From: a virus
IMG/VR virus record: IMGVR_UViG_3300043496_000205
Coordinates: 1 to 64,000 of that record
DNA: 64,000 nt
Reading direction: 5' to 3' (one strand)
The notes beneath the pieces are model-generated. The model saw only the letters and a list, made by a program, of their open reading frames with translations. It ran no database searches and was not told the DNA's origin. The position numbers and the translations under genes are program-made. Shown here in pieces: positions 15,819-25,331 of the stretch; the first letter of the stretch is position 1; the number at the start of each line of letters is the position of its first letter.

Positions 15819-18571
15819 TGGCTTATGATTTCCCCGCCAGCCCAACACCGGGCGATGAATTCACCCCACCTGTCGGAGGTCAGACTTATGTCTGGGCGCC
15901 ACCGCGTTGGCTGGTCAAAGGCATTCCTCCGATAGGAGTTGATGGCGGTGGTGGCGGCGAAGGTGGTATTCCCGAAGCACCCGTTGATAATAAACAATAT
16001 GCTCGTAAAAATGCCGCCTGGGATATTGTTACGGCGACCGGTGCCTGGGTCGATATTACCGGCAAGCCTGCCACCTTTCCGCCGACATTGCCGATCGCAC
16101 AATCGGGGGTAACAAATCTTGTCACCGATCTGGCAGGAAAGGCCCCGACCAGCCACACGCATACGACAGCTCAGGTCACTGGCCTGGACACGGCCCTGGC
16201 TGGCAAAGAGCCGTCGATCACAACTGGCAACTCTGCCTGGTTCTGGGCGGGTGACAAGACCTGGAAAGCAGCTCCTGCTCAGGACTGGTCAGTCATCACT
16301 GGTAAGCCTGCGACGTTTGCACCGTCCACGCACACCCACGTCATTGGTGACACGACAGGCCTGCAGACAGCTCTCGATGCCAAGTCACCGACTTCGCACA
16401 CGCACGTCTATTCAACCCTGACCGGTATTCCTTCGACGTTCACGCCAAGTGCCCATATCCATGCACAAAGCGAAATCAGTGGATTGATCACTGCCCTGGC
16501 TGGCAAGCAGAACACCCTTCCGGCTGGGGGTGATTCAACCAATTATCTGCGCGGTGACATGACCTGGCAGGCAGTAGCTGGTGGATCCAGCGACTGGGCC
16601 AGCATCACTGGGAAGCCTTCCACGTTTCCGCCAACTGTACCGATCGCTCAGGCCGACATCACCAACCTGACGACCGATCTCTCAGCCCGTCTGCTGAAGG
16701 CTGGCGATACGATGACCGGCAAGCTGACCCTGCCGGGGGCGACCAACACCCAGGCCATGTTCAACATGCCAGCTGGTTCCGGTGAACCGGCATCGCCAGT
16801 CGATGGGGACTTCTGGTTCAGCAATACCACTGGTGTTCTGCGTTTCCGATTGGGTGGCGTTACCAAAATCATCGCCAATCTCGACACCGGTCAGACCTGG
16901 AACTCTGCACAGAATTTTGCTGCCAGAACGACATTCATGGCATCGACCACGTCATCGGCTTCGATCCGGCTGCAGCATGGCGTTGATCCGACTGCCTGGT
17001 CCAATGGCGATATGTGGACCACGACCCTGGGTCTCTATGCCCGCATCAATGGCGCCACTAAGGGACCTTTCGTCGACACGCTCGATATTGCTGGCAAAGC
17101 CAATGCGACTCACACGCACACCCAGGCTGACATCACCAATCTAACCACCGATCTGGCTGCCCGCGTGGCGAAGGCCGGAGACACTATGACGGGGAACCTG
17201 GGCCTGCCGACCGATGGCGCTCTTACCTTCGGTGGCACGACCGCGATCACCCAGGTTTCGGGTTCAGGAAGGCTGAACTTCACAGGTGCCGGTAGTGACT
17301 ATGTGTTCGACGCCAATCTCATACCGCTAACCGATGGTGTAGGATCGCTTGGACGATCTGGGATGCAATGGGCCAATCTCAGCCTGAAGTCGGGTGCAGT
17401 CATCACCTTCGGCCCCAACCACATGTATCTCCAACACTATTGGGATGGATCAACCAGCACGCTGACCGTTGCCGGTAACATCGTGATGAGCATGGCGAGC
17501 AGGACGATCACCATACCTGGTGCGCCGACACTCGATGCTCATGCTGCCAACAAGCTCTATGTTGACACACAGTCCAAGCAATACGTGGAGAGCTACACTC
17601 GTAGGGTTATGAGTGGGTCTATTAATTATTATGTTAATAAGACAACCGGTGTTGATACAAATGACGGATTGAGTTCAGGTTCGCCATTTAAAACTATTAC
17701 CGCGGCACTTAATAAAATAGGTTATGTGGATATTTCCGCAGCGGCTATTATGATTAATCTAGCCGATGGGGAATATACAGAAGGTTTTAATCCTACCCAG
17801 ATATATAGCGGAACAGAACAAGCTCCTGCTATGGAGTACAATCATTATAGCGGTATGTATGGCAGCATTTCCCTCATTGGAAATGTGACGAATCCTGAAA
17901 ATGTGAAAGTTGCCATCTATACATATGATTCCACCACACTGCATGCCACTGCCATTCTCAAGGGTATCGGATCTCTGTCGGGTTCTTCCTGGAACGAGAT
18001 CGCTGTCAAAGGACCATGCACGCTTGTCCTCGAGAGCTGTGCTTTCTCCAGCCTCAAGGCGTTCGATAATGCACGTCTGCTCGTCTACGGAAACAGTAAG
18101 TTGAGTGGAGGCACTACTCTGGCCGATGTGCGATCGGGGGCATCCTTCTACACCACCTACAACTCGAAATTTAACCTGCTGACTCCCTACACATTGACTG
18201 GCGACAATGCGTTCCTGACGGTCGACAGCGGGGCTACGGCCTACCTGGATAGCATCACCTTCTCTGGATCAGCAGTTACCGGCAGGCGCTTCCGTGTCCG
18301 GGGCAACGCCACCGTGGTGGCCTACAACGGCAACTTCACAGTGCTCCCTGGAACAGTCGAAGGGATTTGCGAAACAGGTGGTGTCTATGGTGGCAAGTAC
18401 GACTACGACAAGCGGATGGGATCCGGTGGCGCCACCATCCAGGAGACCGCTCCCACCTTTCCTGCACATGGCCAACTGTGGTGGAACTCGTTCAATGGCA
18501 ATCTTTACATCTGGTACATCGACAGCGACGGCACGGCGCAGTGGGTCCAGGTCAATTCGGGAGGTGCATGA
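15818..18571 (+). CDS. Tail fibre/tailspike with beta-helix-like domain
   Basis: 917 aa. The N-terminus (YDFPASPTPGDEFTPP, then QTYVWAPPRWLVKGIPP) is nearly identical in pattern to the 746-aa fibre at 21997. Residues about 60-300 are HTH-x-x-x-DITGL...AL.GK collar repeats. Residues about 600-860 begin with YYVNKTTGVDTNDGLSSG and SPFKTITAALNKIG, a pattern typical of right-handed beta-helix tailspikes, and continue as short strand repeats; a polysaccharide-degrading role is possible but no catalytic residues can be assigned. The C-terminus is a LWWNSFNGNLYIWYIDSDG / QWVQV linker. ATG 15818 is chosen over GTG 15806. Confidence 0.75.
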   Translation: MAYDFPASPTPGDEFTPPVGGQTYVWAPPRWLVKGIPPIGVDGGGGGEGGIPEAPVDNKQYARKNAAWDIVTATGAWVDITGKPATFPPTLPIAQSGVTNLVTDLAGKAPTSHTHTTAQVTGLDTALAGKEPSITTGNSAWFWAGDKTWKAAPAQDWSVITGKPATFAPSTHTHVIGDTTGLQTALDAKSPTSHTHVYSTLTGIPSTFTPSAHIHAQSEISGLITALAGKQNTLPAGGDSTNYLRGDMTWQAVAGGSSDWASITGKPSTFPPTVPIAQADITNLTTDLSARLLKAGDTMTGKLTLPGATNTQAMFNMPAGSGEPASPVDGDFWFSNTTGVLRFRLGGVTKIIANLDTGQTWNSAQNFAARTTFMASTTSSASIRLQHGVDPTAWSNGDMWTTTLGLYARINGATKGPFVDTLDIAGKANATHTHTQADITNLTTDLAARVAKAGDTMTGNLGLPTDGALTFGGTTAITQVSGSGRLNFTGAGSDYVFDANLIPLTDGVGSLGRSGMQWANLSLKSGAVITFGPNHMYLQHYWDGSTSTLTVAGNIVMSMASRTITIPGAPTLDAHAANKLYVDTQSKQYVESYTRRVMSGSINYYVNKTTGVDTNDGLSSGSPFKTITAALNKIGYVDISAAAIMINLADGEYTEGFNPTQIYSGTEQAPAMEYNHYSGMYGSISLIGNVTNPENVKVAIYTYDSTTLHATAILKGIGSLSGSSWNEIAVKGPCTLVLESCAFSSLKAFDNARLLVYGNSKLSGGTTLADVRSGASFYTTYNSKFNLLTPYTLTGDNAFLTVDSGATAYLDSITFSGSAVTGRRFRVRGNATVVAYNGNFTVLPGTVEGICETGGVYGGKYDYDKRMGSGGATIQETAPTFPAHGQLWWNSFNGNLYIWYIDSDGTAQWVQVNSGGA

Positions 18572-19707
18572 TGGCAATCACTTTCTGGACTGATCCTACC
18601 GATGGCATGGTCTGGTGGTATGGCGACAACGTCCGGAGCTTCATCTGGAACCAGGCTCTCGGTGTCTGGACACGACCGCATGGGACAGCCCTACCGAAGA
18701 ATTACTTCCTCAATCCGGCCATGCAAATCAATGAGCAGAATGGCCTGACGGACGGATCCAACGTGCAAGGCCTGATCATGGCTGAAGGCTATTTCATGCA
18801 GCATGCCTTCAGTGGCGGTGGCGTCTATCGTGGCCAGCGTGTCGCCTCACCGACACCCGGAGGCTCCCCCTATCGGCTGCGGGTTACCTGCACGACCAAG
18901 AACACAACCCTTGGAGCCAGTGACTGGTTGGTCTTTAGCACGCCCTTTGAGGGCAGCAAGATGATCGGTCTCAGATTCGGTACCACTGCCGCCAAATGGT
19001 GTGTCGCCCGGTGGGGCTGGAAGTCACCTGCCGGGTGGTATTGCTTCGGCATCAAGAATGCGCTCAACACCGAGGCTTATTCCTACCCCTTCAGGGTCAG
19101 GCCCGCGAAGCACAACATCGAGCATGTGCAATACGCGATCATCCCGCGCTGCATGTGGGACACCTGGCAGGTTAACAACACCCTATGGGGAACAGCCTAC
19201 TGGTCGTTGATCAACGGCAACATGACCGATGATTCATATGTCTGGACCGACAGCAACAAGGTCGCGTCCTGGGAGATGGATAACGTCTTCATGGATACGG
19301 TCGGCAATGTCGCCGAGCTCTTCGATGTTGGGTTCTATATGGACCCAGACCTTACCGGTATCTCTCCTGACTGGCAGATGCCCAATTACGAGGACGATTA
19401 CGCGGAATGCTCGCGCTACTGGCACAAGATGCAGAATGCCAGAGGCATTGCCCAGACAGCTACGACTGCACGGGTCAGTGCTTTGCATCCGGTTCCGATG
19501 GCAAGATCTCCCACGCTTTCCGTGGTTGGAACGCCGAAAGCTTATGACGGGACGACTGTGGCGGCGATTACCGCTGCAGCTCACACCTTCGGTAGCACGA
19601 CTGAATTCTATGGCACCTTGACCACTTCTGGTCAGGTCGCTGGCAGACCATGCGGATTAATTTATGATGCTGCAGCTTCATATATAGCCATGGATGCAAG
19701 AATATAA
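18571..19707 (+). CDS. Receptor-binding tail protein, paralogue 1
   Basis: 378 aa. Short attachment region (WTDPTDGMVWWYGD) followed by TALPKNYFLNPAMQINEQNG, a beta-sandwich, then the conserved tail DDYAECSRYWHKMQNARG. Two downstream genes share this plan. The fold is probably a carbohydrate-binding jelly roll as in many fibre tips. ATG 18571 is preferred to ATG 18568 because GGGAGG sits six bases before it; the longer frame from 18367 lies inside the previous gene. Confidence 0.65.
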   Translation: MAITFWTDPTDGMVWWYGDNVRSFIWNQALGVWTRPHGTALPKNYFLNPAMQINEQNGLTDGSNVQGLIMAEGYFMQHAFSGGGVYRGQRVASPTPGGSPYRLRVTCTTKNTTLGASDWLVFSTPFEGSKMIGLRFGTTAAKWCVARWGWKSPAGWYCFGIKNALNTEAYSYPFRVRPAKHNIEHVQYAIIPRCMWDTWQVNNTLWGTAYWSLINGNMTDDSYVWTDSNKVASWEMDNVFMDTVGNVAELFDVGFYMDPDLTGISPDWQMPNYEDDYAECSRYWHKMQNARGIAQTATTARVSALHPVPMARSPTLSVVGTPKAYDGTTVAAITAAAHTFGSTTEFYGTLTTSGQVAGRPCGLIYDAAASYIAMDARI

Positions 19708-20867
19708 TGGCAATTAATTTTCCAGCTAATCCTGTAAAAGGCCAGATTCACAACGTGTCTCCTGGGGTTTCCTATATTTATAGTAATCCTACATCGGTTG
19801 AATATGCGGATGATGAAATTGGTTGGGAAAGGGTTAATATTAAAACGGCTTTGCCTAAAAATTACATCGTTAATCCGTCAATGCAGATCAGTCAGCAGAA
19901 CGATGTTGTTTCAAGCACAGTCAGTGGGTTTTACCCGGCTGACCAATGGATGATGTCACGCTCCATGGCGACCGGGCTATCCACCATCTGGCGGCTTACA
20001 GGCGCTACCCCGGAAGGATCTGGCTGGCAAATCCACATGAATGTAGGCACAGCGCAGACTGTTCTGGCTTCCGGTGAGTGGTTGGCTTTTTTGACCTATA
20101 TCGAAGGCCAGCGGATGGCTGATTTTCGTTGGGGTACGGCATCGGCGAAAGCTGCCGTCCTCAAATTCTGGTTCGTTGGAAAAGCCGGGACCTACACAGC
20201 CTTGCTGCGGGAACCGGCAAATACCCTTCACTATGCCTGCACGTTTACCATTCCCGCCAACAAGGCCGACACCTTCATGGAATGGGTGTTCGCCATTCCT
20301 GGTCCCACCACCGGTACCTGGCCAATCACCAATGCAATAGGATTGCAGCTCTGGTTCACCCTTGCTGCTGGTTCAGGTTACATATCCTCAACAGCATTTG
20401 CGTGGACAGCAGGTGGTGCAATCGCTGGTCCTGGCCAAACAAATGGGGCGGCAGTAGTCAATAACGCTTTCCGCGTATTAGATGTTGGACTTTACCTGGA
20501 CCCCTATAAAACCGGTGTTGCACCGCCGTTCGAGATTCCTGACTACGGGGCTGAGCTGCGTCGTTGTCAGCGCTACTGGTACAAGGGCATGGGCATGCGC
20601 GGCTTTGCTGCGTCGGCGACATCGGTCAGCAGATTGGGATCAACGCATCCAGTGGCGATGCGGATAGCTCCGACTCTTACTGTTGTTGGAGCGCCTAAAG
20701 TTTTTGATGGCACGGCGACACCAACCTTGGCTGGTACGATCACATCATACAGCACAGTGAACAATCTTGAATTCACCCAGCCAAATGCCGGTCTAATAGC
20801 AGGTCGTCCCTGTAATCATTATTTCACGGCAATTGGTGATTATATCGCCGTGAGCGCGAGGATGTGA
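19707..20867 (+). CDS. Receptor-binding tail protein, paralogue 2
   Basis: 386 aa. NFPANPVKGQ attachment start, then TALPKNYIVNPSMQISQQND, GFYPADQWMM, a beta-sandwich (EWLAFLTYIEGQRMADFRWG, LQLWFTLAAGSG) and the ELRRCQRYWYKGMGMRG motif near residue 285. Same architecture as the genes on either side. The first 200 bases are AT-rich relative to the rest. TAATG overlap at the start. Confidence 0.65.
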   Translation: MAINFPANPVKGQIHNVSPGVSYIYSNPTSVEYADDEIGWERVNIKTALPKNYIVNPSMQISQQNDVVSSTVSGFYPADQWMMSRSMATGLSTIWRLTGATPEGSGWQIHMNVGTAQTVLASGEWLAFLTYIEGQRMADFRWGTASAKAAVLKFWFVGKAGTYTALLREPANTLHYACTFTIPANKADTFMEWVFAIPGPTTGTWPITNAIGLQLWFTLAAGSGYISSTAFAWTAGGAIAGPGQTNGAAVVNNAFRVLDVGLYLDPYKTGVAPPFEIPDYGAELRRCQRYWYKGMGMRGFAASATSVSRLGSTHPVAMRIAPTLTVVGAPKVFDGTATPTLAGTITSYSTVNNLEFTQPNAGLIAGRPCNHYFTAIGDYIAVSARM

Positions 20868-21994
20868 TGACAGCGCTCAATTTCCCATCCTCTCCCCCCG
20901 ATGGCTTCCAATATGTAGATGGCAAGATTGTCTACACCTATTCGGCTGCGACCGGGTTGTGGAGCAGAGGCCTACTTGGGACTGCCCTGCCGCAGAATCT
21001 CATCGTCAATCCCCAGATGGCGACCAGCCAGGAAAACGATGTCACCGGGGGTACTACCAGCGGCTTCTATGCTGCTGACCAATGGCGCATGCTGGAGACC
21101 CTGGCGACAGGTGTCGTCACTGGATCACGGCTTCTCTCGGCTGGTGCCAATGGGTCTCCCTATCGAATCCGTACATTGGTTTCGACAGCTCAGGCTGCGA
21201 TCGGTGCTGCCGAATATGCTGGTCTTCTTAGCTATGTCGAAGGCAATCGGATCGCCCCACTGAAATGGGGGACAACATACGCCATCCCGGCAGTGCTGCG
21301 GTTCTGGGCGGCAAGCGTGCCTGCTGGCATGAACTATACGGTGACGATACGGAATAATCCGGCCACGCACCGTATCTCATTTCCCTTTGCCCCAACTGCT
21401 TCCTGGACCCAGTTTTCTTTTGCGATCCCTAGTCCTGTCGGCCAGACATGGACATTGGATAGCACGGTTGGCCTTGAGCTCTGGTTCGTGGCTGCTGCCG
21501 GAGCAAACCATGCAGGTGCGGCCTTTACCGGGCAATGGATGACAGGGAGTGCCATCAGCTTACTGGGCCAAGGCAACGGTGTTGCGACGGTCAGCAACCA
21601 GATGGTGATCAGCGATGTCGGGCTTTATCCAGATCCTCTGGGAACTGGTATTGGCCCGATTTGGGATGCCGTGCCCAATATGGATTCCGATATGGATTGC
21701 CTGCGCTACTGGTACCGGCTGATGGGATCCAGGGGTGTCGCCAACAGCGCGACCTCCGCTGGGCGCATGGGACAGCAGCATCCGGTCGAGATGCGGATCG
21801 GTGCAACGATCGCCAATGTTGGTGCGCCTACGGCTTATGACGGCACCAACAATGGCGCCCTGACCATGGGGGCGACTTATCCGAACACTCGGTTCGCCGA
21901 TTTCACCGGCAGCACCACCACTCTCGTGGCTGGACGGGGTGTCATGCAGAGCCAGCCCGCTGGTGCCTATGTCGCAGTCAGTGCGAGGATGTAA
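20867..21994 (+). CDS. Receptor-binding tail protein, paralogue 3
   Basis: 375 aa. NFPSSPPDGFQYV start, TALPQNLIVNPQMATSQEND, GFYAADQWRM, LSYVEGNRIAPLKWG and MDCLRYWYRLMGSRG align with paralogue 2 throughout. The ATG at 20867 (TGATGA overlap) is preferred over the GTG at 20864. Third of a tandem series, presumably offering alternative receptor specificity or forming a mixed appendage. Confidence 0.65.
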   Translation: MTALNFPSSPPDGFQYVDGKIVYTYSAATGLWSRGLLGTALPQNLIVNPQMATSQENDVTGGTTSGFYAADQWRMLETLATGVVTGSRLLSAGANGSPYRIRTLVSTAQAAIGAAEYAGLLSYVEGNRIAPLKWGTTYAIPAVLRFWAASVPAGMNYTVTIRNNPATHRISFPFAPTASWTQFSFAIPSPVGQTWTLDSTVGLELWFVAAAGANHAGAAFTGQWMTGSAISLLGQGNGVATVSNQMVISDVGLYPDPLGTGIGPIWDAVPNMDSDMDCLRYWYRLMGSRGVANSATSAGRMGQQHPVEMRIGATIANVGAPTAYDGTNNGALTMGATYPNTRFADFTGSTTTLVAGRGVMQSQPAGAYVAVSARM

Positions 21995-21996
21995 CG

Positions 21997-24237
21997 ATGG
22001 CCTATAATTTCCCCTCCTCCCCGGCTGAAGGCCAGGAATACATCCCCCCGATGGGTGGACAGACCTATGTCTGGTACTCACCGCGCTGGATGGTCAAGGG
22101 TATCCCCCCGGTAGGTGGCGAGGGTACTGGTGTCGGCATCGAAGAAGCTCCGATGGATGGCAACCAGTACGGTCGCCAGGATGGGGGCTGGGGAATCATC
22201 GCGCCAAACTTCGACTGGTCGTCGATACCGGGTAAGCCCGCGACGTTTCCAGCCGATCCGCACACCCATCCCCAGTCCGAGGTTGTCGGTCTGACGGCAG
22301 CACTGAATGCCAAGGAAGCGACGATTACGTCAGGCACCACGTCCCAGTGGTTTCGTGGTGACAAGACATGGCAGCCTTTACCGATACCGGACTGGTCGAC
22401 GATCGCTGGCAAGCCATCGACCTTTCCGCCCTCGACGCATAATCATCCACAAAATGAGATCACCAATCTGGTGCCTGACCTTGCAGCCAAGGCACCTCTG
22501 GTACACACGCATCCGCAGACGGATGTAACTGGACTGGTTGGAGCTCTGGCCGGAAAAGAACCTACTGTCACCACAGGAACCACCACCCAGTTCTGGCGGG
22601 GAGACAAGACCTGGCAGCCTGTGCCAGCTGGTGATTGGAGTGCGCTCACCGGCAAACCGGCGACGTATCCTCCGTCCGGCCATAGCCATGTCATGACCGA
22701 TATTACTGGTTTGCAGGCGGCCTTTAATAATAAATCGGATATTGGGCATATTCACGATTATTCAACGCTTAGTAATATCCCGAACACATTTGCCCCAGCT
22801 CCCCATGCCCATGGCCAAAGCGACATTACCAACCTGGTTACCGACCTGGCGGAGAAGGCTTCCCTGACCTCGCCGGTCTTCACTGGCACGGTGACTCTAC
22901 CGGTTACCAATGTCCTGGGAGCCCTGACAGGTGTGGCTGCTACCTTCAGCAGCACCGTGAGGGCGGTCTCATCCTACTATGTCAAGCCTGGAACGGTGGA
23001 CCCCCAGAACGTCCATCTCTGGTTCCAGGGCTTTGCCAACGAAGATCGTGCTGTCCTCTACACATCGGCGGCTGCACTGGGATCGTTTGTCATCCGGGTA
23101 GGTGGCGCCCAGTCCTACTCGTTTGGTGCTGCTGGAATGTTCACCTCTCCGGTCGGTATCACCAGCGGTACGGGCGCGTTCAGTGGTGCTCTCAGCAGTG
23201 GCGCACACTCGGTGACTGGCACTATTACCGCCACCGGCAATGTCACCAGCACTGCCGGTCATGTTGTTTCCGCCAATTATTCCTATGCGAATGCAGGGTA
23301 TTTCATTGGTGCGCCAACTCTGGCTGTCGTCGGGACGACCTCTGGCAGTGTAGGCGATGTCGCCCTGCGTCCATCAGGCTACAACACCTCTGCCATGCAG
23401 ACACTCCTCGATGGGGCAACAGGAAATCTGTCCGCCACAGGATGGGTCATCTCTAACAATGGCCGTCATGTGGGCACCACCACCACAGTTGTTCTCTGCA
23501 ACAATGGTACCGGTGCCGGAACCGTCTATCTCCGGCCCAATGGATCTGCCAGTGGCACTGGCCAAATGACTGTCTCATCTGCTGGGGATGTCCAGGCCTA
23601 TCGAAGCATCGACGCCAATGGGAATATTACGGCTGCCCAGAATTTCATCTCCTCCACGGCAGCCCTGGTTCTCTCTGTCACAGGAGCCACAGGTAATATC
23701 TATTTCCGTGGTGTTAATAATACGACTGCTGAGCAGGGGTATTATCAATATAATGGCAACTTCACGATCGGGAACCAGGGCTATAAAGCCGTGGCAGGTT
23801 CCTGGGCAGCCTCCTCAGATGGCCGCATCAAGACCGTGGTCGGTGACTACATGGCTGGGCTGAAGGAGATCCTTCAGCTCAAGGTCAGGCGCTATACCTA
23901 CAAGGGCAACGAGACCTTGCTGAATGCCCCGGAGAAGGCAGGTCCCGGTCCCTACGAGGATAGCCCGCATCGCAAGCAGGCAGAGACCGGAGAGGTCCAC
24001 ATCAGCCTGATCGCTCAGGAAGCTGAAGCGGTCATGCCCGATCTGGTGACCCGTTCCATTGCCTGGATCGATGGCGTAAAGGTTGATGACTTCAGGACCC
24101 TCAACCCAACCAATGTCACCTGGGCATTGATCAATGCAGTCCAGGAAATGGCTGCTAAAATCCAAACCCTAGAAGGAGAAATTCGTGGCTACACAACAGG
24201 AAATAATCGAGCAGAATATCCGCGTCTTGTTGGGTGA
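21997..24237 (+). CDS. Tail fibre with S74 self-cleaving chaperone
   Basis: 746 aa. N-terminal attachment module (YNFPSSPAEGQEYIPP, RWMVKGIPPVGG) as in the 917-aa fibre; residues about 65-290 are collar repeats with HTHPQSEV, HNHPQNEITNLV and WRGDKTWQP; 300-600 is a beta-rich shaft. Residues about 600-746 are a peptidase S74 intramolecular chaperone with the SSDGRIK motif (S607, K612), which trims itself off after trimer assembly in endosialidases and T5 fibres. The C-terminal helix (VQEMAAKIQTLEGEIRG) fits the chaperone coiled coil. The 3' end overlaps the next gene by 53 bases. Confidence 0.85.
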   Translation: MAYNFPSSPAEGQEYIPPMGGQTYVWYSPRWMVKGIPPVGGEGTGVGIEEAPMDGNQYGRQDGGWGIIAPNFDWSSIPGKPATFPADPHTHPQSEVVGLTAALNAKEATITSGTTSQWFRGDKTWQPLPIPDWSTIAGKPSTFPPSTHNHPQNEITNLVPDLAAKAPLVHTHPQTDVTGLVGALAGKEPTVTTGTTTQFWRGDKTWQPVPAGDWSALTGKPATYPPSGHSHVMTDITGLQAAFNNKSDIGHIHDYSTLSNIPNTFAPAPHAHGQSDITNLVTDLAEKASLTSPVFTGTVTLPVTNVLGALTGVAATFSSTVRAVSSYYVKPGTVDPQNVHLWFQGFANEDRAVLYTSAAALGSFVIRVGGAQSYSFGAAGMFTSPVGITSGTGAFSGALSSGAHSVTGTITATGNVTSTAGHVVSANYSYANAGYFIGAPTLAVVGTTSGSVGDVALRPSGYNTSAMQTLLDGATGNLSATGWVISNNGRHVGTTTTVVLCNNGTGAGTVYLRPNGSASGTGQMTVSSAGDVQAYRSIDANGNITAAQNFISSTAALVLSVTGATGNIYFRGVNNTTAEQGYYQYNGNFTIGNQGYKAVAGSWAASSDGRIKTVVGDYMAGLKEILQLKVRRYTYKGNETLLNAPEKAGPGPYEDSPHRKQAETGEVHISLIAQEAEAVMPDLVTRSIAWIDGVKVDDFRTLNPTNVTWALINAVQEMAAKIQTLEGEIRGYTTGNNRAEYPRLVG

Positions 24238-24403
24238 TCTGCAGCTTCAGCTGTGCTTCGCCAAGGCTCAGATCCAGAGCATGGAAACCTACATCGCCGA
24301 GGTCAACGCCAAACAGAAGCAGGAAGAATCCGTAACAGAAGCTGACGGCTTGCCCAAGGTGAAGACCAATGGCGCCGCACATCCGGTAGATCAGGTGCCC
24401 TAA
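24185..24403 (+). CDS. Small helical protein after fibre chaperone
   Basis: 72 aa, starting at GTG 24185 with AGAAGGAGAA immediately upstream, a strong ribosome site that lies inside the preceding fibre gene. The first 45 residues form an amphipathic, probably coiled-coil helix; the remainder is polar. No family recognised. Position suggests a fibre-assembly helper, but this is inference. Confidence 0.55.
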   Translation: MATQQEIIEQNIRVLLGDLQLQLCFAKAQIQSMETYIAEVNAKQKQEESVTEADGLPKVKTNGAAHPVDQVP

Positions 24404-24996
24404 TGGCCTTCAGCGGTTTCCAGGATTTTCAGGATCCTTTTGCAGATGCCTTGCAGCAGATGATTGCAGCGCGACCTGGGATCTCGATCAATTCCGGGTA
24501 CCGCTCACCTGAACGCCAGGCTCAGCTTTATCAGGCTGCGATCCAGAAGTATGGCTCGGAGAGTGCTGCCCGTCACTGGGTGGCACCCCCCGGCAAGAGC
24601 CGTCACAATCATGGAATCGCAGCCGACCTGGCGTTTGCTACCGACGCTGATCGTCAATGGGCACACGAGAACGCTGCCCAGTTCGGCCTCAATTTCAGGA
24701 TGGGTCATGAGCCCTGGCACATCGAACTGATCGGCGGGAAAGAAACAGCTGTCGGGAATCACTCGGGTGAACCTGTTGCTGCACCTGGACAGGTACCCAC
24801 CAATTACCGGGCGCCCCAGGAAGTCGCACGAGAGGATCAACGTCTTTATTCGGCTACGCCGGATGTCACGTTCAATTCCCCTGTCGCCCAACAACCAGTT
24901 GGAGCTCAGGACGTAAACGCATTGGCCAGTTTGCTTTCACCAAGGCGGCAGGAAAGAGCAAAAGGTATTTTAAATAATATCAGAGATTATGCTTAA
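24403..24996 (+). CDS. M15-type D-Ala-D-Ala carboxypeptidase/endopeptidase
   Basis: 197 aa. The zinc-peptidase pattern is complete: SGYRSPERQAQLY, SRHNHGIAAD (ligands H68 and D75) and HEPWHIEL (catalytic E103, ligand H106). The family cleaves D-amino-acid bonds in peptidoglycan stems. No signal peptide. The last 80 residues are Pro/Gln-rich and unassigned. It is encoded with an amidase and small membrane proteins, so it probably acts in host lysis. A virion-carried enzyme is an alternative because fibre genes lie just upstream. Confidence 0.85.
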   Translation: MAFSGFQDFQDPFADALQQMIAARPGISINSGYRSPERQAQLYQAAIQKYGSESAARHWVAPPGKSRHNHGIAADLAFATDADRQWAHENAAQFGLNFRMGHEPWHIELIGGKETAVGNHSGEPVAAPGQVPTNYRAPQEVAREDQRLYSATPDVTFNSPVAQQPVGAQDVNALASLLSPRRQERAKGILNNIRDYA

Positions 24997-25331
24997 TGGA
25001 CGGGGAAATTAAAGGTTGGTTTTCATCGCAAACAATCGCCATCCTCGCCGGTATCGGTGTGACGTTGGTAGGTTGGGGCTATGTGTTCAACCAGCTGCAG
25101 ACCGACACTGACAGGAACAGCGCAGCTGTCAGTGATCTCAGCGTCCGAATGGAGAAGAATGACAGCACGACTGCCTTGCTCGATACACGGGTGGCTGGGC
25201 TGGAGAAGGTGGCTACCGATGCCATCATGTTGAGGCGTGAACTGGAAGCCACAGTTGGAGGATTCAGGAGCGACATCGCAGTGATCAAGGAGATCCTGAC
25301 CAGGATGGACAAGGACCAGAAGAAGCCATGA
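24996..25331 (+). CDS. Small membrane protein with coiled coil, lysis region
   Basis: 111 aa. A single membrane helix (about residues 12-31, AILAGIGVTLVGWGYVF) is followed by a long charged coiled coil (residues 35-105). This N-in topology with a periplasmic coiled coil fits an i-spanin or a pinholin-type accessory protein. It overlaps its neighbours by one base upstream and four downstream. No Rz1-like lipoprotein was recognised within it. Confidence 0.6.
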   Translation: MDGEIKGWFSSQTIAILAGIGVTLVGWGYVFNQLQTDTDRNSAAVSDLSVRMEKNDSTTALLDTRVAGLEKVATDAIMLRRELEATVGGFRSDIAVIKEILTRMDKDQKKP

